Of a DNA stretch of 64,000 nucleotides, positions 21,862 to 32,600 are shown in pieces. Under the pieces are notes generated by a model. The model was given only the letters and a program-made list of their open reading frames with translations. It was not told where the DNA came from and ran no database searches. A program made the translations under genes and the position numbers. Position 1 is the first letter of the stretch. Each line of letters starts with the position of its first letter. The stretch spans positions 2,580,031 to 2,644,030 of the forward strand of contig NC_031502.1 in assembly GCF_000237925.1 (NCBI RefSeq), read 5' to 3'. The DNA is from Schistosoma mansoni (taxonomy: Eukaryota > Platyhelminthes > Trematoda > Strigeidida > Schistosomatidae).

Positions 21862-22475
21862 GAGTAACGCAGAACCAGTAATGTGCGCTTCCGTACAAAA
21901 TCCAATGTATTTACTGTGAACAAAATGTGAAATTCTTCTTGCGAGTTATTATAAACCCTCGACCTTCTTTCGATTTATATCTGTATATCAGAAGAAAGTT
22001 TGAAATCTTTGTCAACCTAGGTGCAAAATGAGTTCGATACACACCCAAGACAGTAAGTTCAATAGTTTGGCAGCAGTAAATATTTTTCCTTAAATTAACT
22101 GGCTCCAAGTATCCCAAATTGATTCTGAAAATCTTAATCTAGGTTGTATCGCTGCTAGCTGAGTACATTCAGTCTGGTACTAGTACCACGTCACGATTTA
22201 ACTCACGGCCGTAGGTAACTTCTCCCTGTTTATATGGTCGTGGTTTTTGATCCTTCTTGAGATGACATCAGAGATGATTAATCGGGTGGTTATCAATCTT
22301 TGGTTTTAGAGACAGAATTCGGAACTATTTATGTCATCCTGTCAATCCGCAGTGCTCTAAAGATTGAGTTTAACTATGAATGTTTCAGTGAGGTCCTTTG
22401 AAAGAAATGAAGCAATTAACTGTAACACAATCGAAGAGACGAAGCGAATTTCGGACTAACAGAAGATCCTCTCTG
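21862..22475. other. GLMN upstream region
   Basis: This should hold the GLMN promoter and 5'UTR. No TATA box or repeat is clear. The 68-codon minus frame at 21911-22117 is not recognised. Confidence 0.35.
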
Positions 22476-22477
22476 AT

Positions 22478-22560
22478 CAGTCAGTTAGTAAGACAGTCAG
22501 AAGCGACGTAGGACCTGGCACGTGTACACATTGGTTCAAGTTTCCATACCTTATTAGTTA
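22478..22560 (+). repeat. Short dispersed repeat (family E)
   Basis: It shares ACGTAGGACCTGGCAC and TTCAAGTTTCCATACC with 11865-11945 in the opposite orientation. An acidic 47-codon frame (MRSSETQTLDEDED...) begins at its end at 22560 and stops at a TAG that overlaps a possible GTAGGA donor. Whether this is host exon or retroelement is unclear. Confidence 0.4.
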
Positions 22561-22703
22561 TGAGAAGTTCGGAAACTCAGACTTTGGATGAAGATGAAGA
22601 TACGACTGATATTCAGATTTTGCAACCTGCTACCAGTAGCACCTTCTATATTCGAAGCTTTTTCCCGACCAATGGAAATCAGAAGTCAGACGAGAAGAGG
22701 TAG

Positions 22704-24760
22704 GAAAGATATATTTGATACGTTATCAAAATATCGAGAAGCGTTTGTTCTTAGCTGGCTAGTGAACGTAGGAGCTGTGTCCCACGCTGAGTCGAAATGT
22801 GATCTGATACGGATGCATGACCGAAAGCCTTCAGTTAAACAAGTCCACTTAAACAACGTGGTCAGCATCCAATGTCAAACACTTAATGAGCTATTGATTT
22901 TGGGGATTTATTTACAGCTACAGATCAATCCCCCCCCCCTAGTGAGGTAGTGATGCCTATAAGACTTGACCAGCCAGAAGTTTAAACTCAACGAGTTTGT
23001 CGTTTGTAAACACTCTTCTGATAGCTTGCTATGTTTAGCAGCGTCTGGTCGTCTTTCCTTACACTAAGGGACCAAAATGTACAGCATAGCAATAAAGAAA
23101 TGAAGTACAATGAAAATTTCGGTTTCTTGTGAAACTTCGTCGTTCTTTTCCAGCCGTCCTGGAAAAGAGAAAAAATAGAACGTGTGAGTGCATGTCGAAA
23201 ATACACTCGTACTTGCGTAAGGACACAAGATGAGGGGAAAAATAATGGGCATATTAATAAAAATTATTTTTTATAATAAATACTGGAAAGGGAATTCGAG
23301 ATTAAGTCTGTGTCCTACGTGCAATAGTCATTTAGATGTTCTGGAAATCTTACTCTTCTTCCAGAACGCGTTGTCTTGAGTTTATTTTTCGGCAAGAGTG
23401 GACGCACAAGTGATTTGCCTCATGAAACTGCCAGTTTTAAGAAACATATGACTCAAAAATATCAATACCCGGTGGTAGTATTACTATCGAGTACAGGTTA
23501 TGAGAGAATGTTCCAAAGAAGACTATAAAATACTGTGAAACGGTTTCAATGTACTAATTTTTAGTGTTTAACGGTTGGCAGTGTATATTATCACTGTCTA
23601 CGGTTTTATTTAATGCTGTTGTAGTGACCAACTTTTGTGATGAGAACGCAATTAGTATAATGGAATTAATTATTATTACAACCACCTGTACTGGTGATTG
23701 TTTTACTGTACTTGTTTGTTCAAGTGTATTAAACACACACTTTCTTCCGTTGCCTGTGACCTTGCACGAACTCCCTTACGCTCGGTAGTTCAGCTTGTAA
23801 AGTCTGGCACGTCCCGGTATACTTTCGATACCACGAAATCGCCAACAAATACATTTTATTACAACCGTCAACAGTCTCCTGATCTTAGGCTTACGGAGGG
23901 ACGGAACTCGATACTTGGCACGTAATCTTCCTGTAGTAGCGATCATACTCAAGTGTGACTCGATGCCATCTACACTATATGTTTAACGTATTAGGTTTTT
24001 ATTAAAGTAAAAAAGAAAATCTGACAACTGTATATATGTATACATAAATGAAGTAACTAAACTACCTATAGTTAAATGTACTTTTTAAATTAATATCAGA
24101 ACATTTACAACTTCTGGTTCCAAACATTTTTAACGATACAAGTTCTGACTAGTTCAGCCCTAACAACCTGTTTCTAACATGGTTCATTTGCAAGATAATA
24201 TATAGTAGAGGTTTTAAATCTTTCCTTACGTGTATAGATTCTTAGGTATACGTGGGATTTAAGTCTATCAGAACTTACGAAAACAGTTACAATAAGGAAA
24301 CATAAATCAAAGCAGAGTTTACGCATCAAGCGACACCACCAACAGAGTTTTCCAATGAGTCATCTGTGGAAAAATTCCAGTTTCTCGTACGGGACATGTC
24401 TTTCATATTCTGGATATTTCCTGAGTAATTCTCGTATTTGACTTTCTTCGTCTGATACAAGAAAGTGCAGTTTCCAAGCTTGTCCTATGCTTTTAACAGA
24501 ACACGAAAAAGACAATTATCAGCAACAGACCATAGAGCCCGCTTACGTGTTACATATAATCCTATATCACTGTTGGAAAATAGTTCTCAATACGCATTCA
24601 AATGAGTAGAAAAATCTATTACAAATTGGTAACCTAATGAAATCTACAAGTACGTGAATCAATATTACGAGATAGAATTGAAGGTTTGCCGTTGTAGGCA
24701 ATAACAGAGAACCCATTGGATTCATCAATAAAAACAGATAGTCCACATGATTTGCAATCC
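22704..24760. other. Intergenic, unassigned
   Basis: Frames at 22588-22950 and 23564-23925 show no familiar motifs. 23740-23900 is relatively GC-rich and looks like an old repeat, but I cannot name it. A C-run lies at about 22931-22939. Confidence 0.35.
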
Positions 24761-24764
24761 AGAG

Positions 24765-25110
24765 TCAAATTCAAACCTTACGAAGAGCGCCTCCAATGAC
24801 TTAACCTTTACCCATTAGAGTACAGGCGTCTTAGAGGTGACCTTCTCATGACTTGCAGTATTCTTAATACTTCTGGTCATCCCCTTAAACATCTTCTCAA
24901 GCTTAGTCACAACACTAACCTAAGAGATAACACCCAGAAATTAGAGACCCTACATAGCAGAACAGACTGCAGACACAACTTCTACTCCGTTAGAGTTATC
25001 AAGTGCTGGAATTCGCTGCCGACTGAGCTAGTCCAAGCGACCTCCCAGGAGTCCTTTAAGAGGAAACTTGACTTATTCTTAAGGACTAAGGATAACATAT
25101 GATTTACCAA
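24765..25110 (+). pseudogene. CR1-like LINE polymerase C-terminus
   Basis: The frame reads YEERLQ, stop, LNLYPLEYRRLRGDL, then NTSGHPLKHLL, NTNLRDNTQKLET, SRTDCRHNFYSVRV and CWNSLPTELVQATSQESFK. This is the characteristic tail after the reverse transcriptase in CR1/Jockey-like elements, where it is followed by a short 3'UTR. An in-frame stop near 24800 and the missing RT core show it is a dead 5'-truncated copy. It is distinct from the two RTE families in this window. Confidence 0.82.
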
Positions 25111-25715
25111 ATTCTTTTTTTCCTCTATTATCGTTCATATACCTAGGATTTGCCTGGAGGTATTGGTGATCCACTGCTACTAGACACGGAAGCCCGTTAA
25201 GCGAAAGCTTCTTCTATTCCGTCCTCAACCATTTGAACGTAAACATTGGTAACATAAACATAATTGTATTTGTACAGGTGTTTTGTATGGCATCTTGAAA
25301 TCAGTTGGACGCCAGTTGACAAGTGCAAATGTAGCTACAACACCTCCAACTTCTCGTTGCTTGATCGATTGTGACGATTATTATTGAAACCATGTAGCTA
25401 TACTAAACATACGTCGTATAAATCATTTAAACTACGATTCTTTAATTATGATCACACCACGTTTACGAGTTTTTCCTCAATCTGTAAGCAGGGCCGAGTG
25501 TCATTATTGAGTGATTTGATTGTGAACAAGAGACCACATCCTATAAAGTTGATCATTGGTGAACGGCTACATCAATGTTCTGAAAAGCATTGTTTACATT
25601 TAATTGTTTATTTGATGTCGTCCTCACTTAGAAATGAAAAATGGCAGTCCCACGAGATTCGAGCTTACTGAGTAAATAATTCCTAGAGTGCGGGTCGATC
25701 TGAATGACTAGGCTC
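25111..25715. other. CR1-like 3' flank and unassigned sequence
   Basis: The first about 100-150 bp are probably the 3'UTR of the CR1-like fragment. The 95-codon frame at 25384-25671 is not recognised. Confidence 0.35.
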
Positions 25716-25931
25716 TACATTAACTTGGTTTAGAGCTATTGTTTTCAAGATTTATAATTCCATACTTGCTGCACTTAAATATTAATTGTAATATTTCCCT
25801 GCAGATAAATACATTATCAGGTTTATTTGGAAACTGAGATGCATCCACGCTAAGAAATTCAAGTACAAAACATATTATTATTATGAGTTCACCAGCTTTA
25901 AAATATGGTCTGTAAAGTTGTGTGATTTTAC

Positions 25932-26034
25932 CTGGACCATTTGTTGACGTATGGAACAAAAGAAGACCTGAAACACTCCTATGGACAACTTCATCAGTTC
26001 TTGATGTCGGTAGTGGTAGGGCGTCGCTGTACAT
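25932..26034 (-). CDS. Candidate first exon of an unrecognised gene
   Basis: An acceptor-like CAG precedes ATG at 26034. The following 34 codons (MYSDALPLPTSRTDEVVHRS then VSGLLLFHTSTNGP) end at a donor-like G|GTAAAA. The mixed, non-repetitive composition looks coding. I do not recognise the family and see no second exon, so this is only a lead. Confidence 0.25.
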
Positions 26035-26039
26035 TGCTG

Positions 26040-26285
26040 TTTGCTGACGTTTAAAATGCAGTTAAAATAAAATATAAGCGCACAGAATTTCGGGTGCCGA
26101 AGGACATTAGTGTGGTAGGAAACCTTCGGTATTAGGCCTCATCAAAAGCTACCCTAAAGTTGGTAAACATAACTGATATAAGGAGCTTTTTGTCAGGTTA
26201 TTGTTAAATTTACCTGTATGTTCACGGAAGACTACGTAAAAACCCGCCACAAGTGTCTTTTCCCTCATAAATATGCCATTGCTCA
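26040..26285. other. Unassigned sequence upstream of microsatellite
   Basis: There is a moderately GC-rich block at 26080-26170 with no match elsewhere in the window. Confidence 0.3.
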
Positions 26286-26289
26286 TCTT

Positions 26290-26353
<64 letters not shown>
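26290..26353 (+). repeat. (ATG)n trinucleotide microsatellite
   Basis: About 21 uninterrupted ATG/GAT units lie just beyond the MYPT 3' end. Confidence 0.95.
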
Positions 26354-26597
26354 CATAAATGGGATTTTGATAGAAAATTTCATTCGATAAATATTTCAAT
26401 TTTATTTATTCATACATTCAAATGAATTAACATTATTATGAAATTAAAAAGAATCTTTATGTATAAATATAACTATCATGTTTAAATAAGTAAAGAACAG
26501 AGTTTTGTTTCACTATTCATGTTAGTTAAATATTGATAAAGAAAAAAAATGGTAAATTGTTGTTTATTTTATTTTTTTAGAAAAAAACTTGTTTTAT

Positions 26598-26690
26598 TTA
26601 CTGTTCTCTGTTTAAACGTGATACCACTCGGATAAGTGCTCGATGTTCAGCATGTAATTTTTCAGATTCAGCACGTAATTTATCAATTAA
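26598..26690 (-). CDS. MYPT-like last exon
   Basis: The acceptor is ATATTTTAG. Thirty codons follow, with heptad Leu/Ile spacing ([20 protein letters not shown]...), then TAA at 26600-26598. The strongest match to MYPT is here. An AATAAA overlaps the stop (minus strand, 26598-26593), and a second lies about 25-30 bp further on. Confidence 0.85.
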   Translation of the reverse strand, partial: LIDKLRAESEKLHAEHRALIRVVSRLNREQ

Positions 26691-29600
26691 CTAAAATATA
26701 CCAAAAAAAGATTGATAAATAGTTAAGTATCAGGATGGGGTTGTATGGATTGTTAGATTTCGATTGAGGTCATAAACCGATTAATGTTAGACCACCATTG
26801 AAAACTTGGAAGTATTGAACAATCGTTTCGTCCTCATCAATGCACATCCACGATCCCGTGCGTGGGTTTCAAACCCAGGACCATTGGCGTCTCATGAGAA
26901 CTCTTAATCTGTAAACCATCGAGTAGCCATCCAACGGCGTTTATGTCTAATTTCAACCATTTGAAATGATAATAGATTACTTATGTCTATTCAATTATAT
27001 GACAATTTTATTTGACTTACTTTAAGTTCTTGTTCACATTCTGAAATTCTTCTTTCCATTTTCTTGAAAAATTCATATGAAATTAAACAAACGAATGTAT
27101 CATTATACTTTCACTGATAATCAAAATGAAAAATAACTAATTTTAAAGTCTAATCTCTCACTCAAAAAAATAAGAACTAGTCATGCTATTAGTTTACACA
27201 TAGAATATAACTCGACGAAATTATAGCTGATGTCGATTCATGACAAAAACGTTAAATGTAATTCTTAACCCTAACCATCAACTGTAAATCATAATTCTAA
27301 TTCTACACACTGGTTTACAACCCTCGTTTGGTCCTATTCAGTAGGTGGATGTTCTCAAAGTCAAGTTAGCGTCGCTCAAACGTCGTCCATAAGTTATAGT
27401 CTCACTCATAAGTTTTAACTATGATTATTGCAATCACTATTGTTGTTATTACTGGCTTTATTCAATATTTTATGTTAATGAAACTATTAGGAAAAGAATT
27501 GAAAAGTAATTTTATACGTTTGAATATTCTATAATTTTCTACACACGGAGTGCTAAAATTCGTAGACAGCGAAATCTGACCCAAAGCCTCCACGTGGTTT
27601 TGCTTGGTAGGCAGGACGAACTTACTAGTTAATTTGGGTGGTCAGTGGTGATTGGAGCTATTTCACTACTCTTACGTGAATTACTTAGAGTTCACACTTC
27701 GAGGCTTCAAAAATTGTGATGGGTTCACCGCTGTGTATGCTTATGTATATGGGTTGCGTGAGTCTAGGTTCGTGTTGTTTATGTATGTAGGTTTGTAAAA
27801 AGGATATGGTAGTAAATACTAGAAAGAGGTGACCATCAACCCTCCCTGATAGGGCTTATGCTTATGTGTATGTCATGAAGTGCATAGACGGAAGTCTTTG
27901 CACCAGTGGTGCGCATGTAATTCTTAAAAGACAATTAGTCGTAACAAATACTTTTAAACGGAATGGTGACCATCTACCTACTAGGTGGATCAATATAACT
28001 GTCTGTATGCTATGGAATGCATAATTTTGTGTGTTACCGGTTTGCATGCAATGTATATTTGCCCACAAGGTAAGTGCAACTATTTGTATGCCAAGGGATG
28101 TATAGGTGAAAAGTTTTGTGTTACCGGTATGAATATAGACTATACTTGACCCTGGTGCGACGCCCGTGTGCCAAGACGAAAGCGCTCGGACGCGTTGGTT
28201 TCGTGAGCCTCGGAAAGTGGATTCAAATCAGGACAAGCCAATCAGATTTGCCGAATGAGGATTCACCAACCTCACATGGACTAATATTATAAAGTAAATA
28301 TCAACCCAATAGCATTACTGATTAAAAGTGGGATAAAAACTGAAATACATTAAAATTTAAAAATTCTCTAGGTAGGTTGTTTCAACCCATTGCATAAACA
28401 TATACAGAAATCATGAGTTAAACTGTTTTTGACTAAGGAACTGACAATTGAATCTCAACTATACATCAACTGTCAAATTAAATCTATACTTTATGTTTGA
28501 TTATGTTATACTACTGAAATTATTATCAGAATATATTCAAGATAAAACGAAAAATTGTCTACATTTTATCATATTTCTATTATCATCTACGGTTATAAAA
28601 TAAAATATTTTAACTATCATTACATGACGGCTGTCTTATTTATTTTCCCTTAATTTGACTATTCTTTGAACTGATAGTAATGATCTAACCGGTAAGGATG
28701 GTATGTTTGACAGGAACACGTATTTTCTTCTTTAAAAAGTTACTAATTTATATCCTGATGTGAACCGCAAAACAAGAAGCCTTAACAAATTACGGAAGCT
28801 ATTTTTGGGGACGTTAATTCATTTAATTCAAAGCTTGTAAAACTGTAACATTTACTTTTGCCCCTAGCCTATTCTACAGATCATAAGCTTTCGTTTGATG
28901 TATAATTCATTGCCATAGCATTTTCTGTTGTAAAGCTATTGTCATTTAGACGTAATCTTTTGTACCCTATTTTCTACTATAATCCCCCGGTTTTGGACAT
29001 AATTGTATTTTCCTAATTATTGTACGTTGTGGTCAGCCTATTCATCTATTTATTCATGTAACCTTTCACCCTAATCTGAATTGGGAATTCGAGTGCTAGA
29101 TCGGGGTTGGAATAAAGTGATTAGCGTTCCAGCTGTCTTTGTCTTCTCTCTCTCTCTCGCGTGCTTGCCAGCCAATCAGGGATAGAATAGTTTTCGTCTC
29201 TCTACCCCCACTTCGAACTCACTCATATTAGCCTCAAAGGTTAAGCCAGTCAGCCTACCGGGTCAAGGTCTTAATCTACATTACACAGGTCATACTCGGC
29301 ACAAAGTGGGTAGAAAGATTCAAGGACGTAACAAAATTGGCGACGGGGATTTCTTTTTAATATTGATTGATCCAAATCAAAATGTCTGTTTCTTTGGACG
29401 ACCTTAAAACTATTCTACAAATCCAGCAAGCTCGGAATGATGCAAACCAAATAAAGCTTTTAGATGCATTGATGCAGAAGCTCTCATTTCATTCATCATC
29501 AAATTCTCAGTCAGATAAATATGACAGTATCACAAATTCTATTTGTGAATTCAATTATGATCCCGATTCTGGTATTATTTTCGATTCCTGGTTTCGTCGT

Positions 29601-32600
29601 TTTGAAGACACATTTCGTGTTGAATGCTCAAACCTTGATGATGCAGTCAAAGTTCGCTTACTCTTGAGAAGACTCGGAACACTTGAATACAACAAATATG
29701 TGAACTTCATTTTGCCACAAAATCCACGAGATTTATCATTCAATGAGACAGTTCAAACTTTATCTAAAATTTTTGGTGAACAATCCTCATTATTCAGCAT
29801 CCGTTATCAGTGTTTTCAAATATCTAAATCCTTATCTGATGATTATCTCACATACGCTGGACATGTAAATAAAGAATGCGAACGTTTTGGAATAAATGAA
29901 ATTACAGCAGATCAATTTAAATGTCTGATTTTTATCTGTGGATTAAAGAATCCGGAAGATATGGATATACGTACCAGAATTCTATCGCGCATTGAGCAGG
30001 AGCCTAACATGACCCTGCAAATGGTCACAACCGAGTGTCAACGGTTGTTAAATCTTAAACATGATACCACGATGGTACAGCAAAATGCAAAGACTTCCAA
30101 TCTTGCTTCAATAAATGCATGCAGATTTTCCAGACCTTCCAAACAAAAGACGGCGAACACACAGCAGCCTTCTAGTAAACCACCATCACCATGCTGGTTC
30201 TGCGGCTCTGCCAGGGAAGTCCTACTCACTGCCTTCTCGTGGCATTACTGTTGTTTACGAAAGTGAGAGGACGAAAAGCGAATGTCCGGCGCTATAACCG
30301 GATTGGTGGACACGGAGGGTCCACCTAGGGGAGTTGGAAAACCCTGATTCCAAACCAATGGTGCACATGGGCTCCAGTATCCTGATGGAACGAATGGCGG
30401 AAGAACCTGTCATTGGTCAACGGCTACCATGGGACTGCATCTCCTCACAATGCTCCACTGCCTTGTGGATCAGACCTTTAGGTCAAAGGCTCGGGGTGTG
30501 GTCCCCTAAGAAAACCACCTGCTTCGGTTTGGGCACCCGGGCAGTATCACAGCCCACACACAAATGAATGAAATGATGAACTCTACTGACGATTCTATTC
30601 CTGCTCATATTATAAGCAAGACAATTTACATTATTATTATTATTATTATTACTTACCATATCGCTAATTCACCCCCTTTTATCCCCAATTTGTGTAACCT
30701 TACTCTTCAACTTATGCAGCAGCTCGCTCTTGGTGGAAAATCTGTCCTATCTAAACGATCTCCAGTCACTGTCTGGTTGAAAGTGAATGCTTCCACCGAT
30801 AATGAATACTGAGGCAGTCTTTCTGAAACCACGTACGCCGTTCAAGCTGGCTTCCTTCAACGTTCGCACACTAATGCAGATCGGACAACAGATAGGGCTG
30901 GCTATGTCTTTGGAAGGTCTTAATGTTGATGTTTGTTGTCTATCCGAGACCCGTATTCAAGACTCTAGTAAAGTACTACAAATCCGCTCTCCATCTGTCG
31001 CCTCGAAAAGCTTGTTCCACGTGCGCTTATCCGGGGACCCTGTGGCATCTTCGTCTGGTCTTGCTGGCGTTGGTGTCTCACTAAGCGCTAGGGCTGAGGC
31101 AGCACTAATCGATTGGATCCCCATTAACAGTCGGTTATGTGCTGTTAGATTAGAAAGTTCCATCAAAGTGAGAAGAAATCGGCGTGAGAAACGGTGTCTT
31201 TTCGTCATCTCCGCCTATGCCCCGACAGATTGCAGCCCGGATGCAATCAAGGATGAGTTTTACCATCAGTTAACAGTTCTTCTCCAGAAAGCGCGTTCGA
31301 CAGATATTGTAGTACTAGCCGGAGACTTGAATGCACAGGTCGGGCGTCTAGGCACAGAAGAGAGTCGTTTAGGTGGCCGATGGGGACTTGTTGGTCGCAG
31401 GACAGATAACGGGGACCGTTTGCTGCAACTGTGCACAGACCACAACCTGTTTCTGGCCAGCACTAACTTCCGGCACAGTCATCGCCGGTGTGCTACCTGG
31501 CGTCCTCCCTCTGCATCCCAAGCCTGGACTCAGATTGATCACATCGCGATCAGCTACCGCTGGCGTGGTTGTGTACAAGACTGCCGCTCCTTTTGGAGTA
31601 CCTATCTGGAGTCTGATCATGCCCTGGTCTGCGCCAATCTCACCTTACTTTTCAGTGGCCGAAGGATTGACCACCACCAACGGATTGATATTAGTAAACT
31701 GGCTGCAACTTCTGTTGCAAGTAAGTATCGAGCGGAGCTAGCCTCTAGGCTAGCTACCACCCCACCGAAAAGTATAGATGAGCATTGGTTACATCTTCAC
31801 GACGCCATGAAAATGGCGAGTAAAGCCGCTTGCGGCTTCGCGAAACGTCCCGCTTACAAGCACTGGGTCTCTTCTGGCTCCTTACAGCTGATGGAAGCCC
31901 GTCGGTCTACTCCGGGTGACCGTGAGTTTGACCACAAACGAAGGCTGTTACGTAATGAAATCGGGCAAAGCTTGCGTAAGGACCGGGAAGCCTGGTGGTC
32001 GGAGAGTGCTAATGAGATGGAAGCAGCAGCTGCATCTGGTAACTGCCGGAAGCTCTTCCAACTCATCCGAGCCACTGGCAGCAAGGAGTCTGGTGTGAGT
32101 GAAACAATCTACGAGGATGATGGGATGCCAATCACTAACATCTCCCGACGTCTTGGACGATGGGCGGAATTTTTCGAAGGGCAGTTCAACTGGCCTGCTG
32201 CTCCGGCAACATCAACCAGCTTGTCCTGCCCTCCATGGCCGGTGACGACTGTTCCACCAAACGAGGCGGAAGTCCGCAAGGAACTCCAACTCTTGAAACG
32301 TTACAAATCACCTGGCCCAGATGACTTACCTCCGGCTCTTTTTAAAGATGGTGGCGACTTTCTGACTAAGGAATTGACTGTGTTGTTTGGAAAGGTTTGG
32401 GAGCAAGAAAGTGTTCCAACATCATGGAATGAGTCAATAGTCGTCCCTATCTTTAAAAAGGGTTCACGTTGTTCCTGCAATAACTATCGGGGGATAAGTC
32501 TACTTCCGATTGCGTCCAAACTATTGGCTTCTATCATTCTTCGTAGGTTGTTTAAAACCCGAGAACGATTGACTCGCGAGGAGCAGGCTGGTTTTCGTTC

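Noticed and set aside
22588-22950. 120-codon plus-strand ORF near a dispersed repeat
   Set aside because: No family motif, overlaps a repeat-derived region and ends in a homopolymer C run.
26290-26353. CRISPR-like or coding poly-repeat
   Set aside because: It is a plain ATG/GAT microsatellite without spacers, and no long reading frame crosses it.
30334-30812. Short frames in the RTE-a 5'UTR
   Set aside because: Equivalent sequence in the mini-RTE copies is frameshifted freely, so it is untranslated leader rather than a second ORF.
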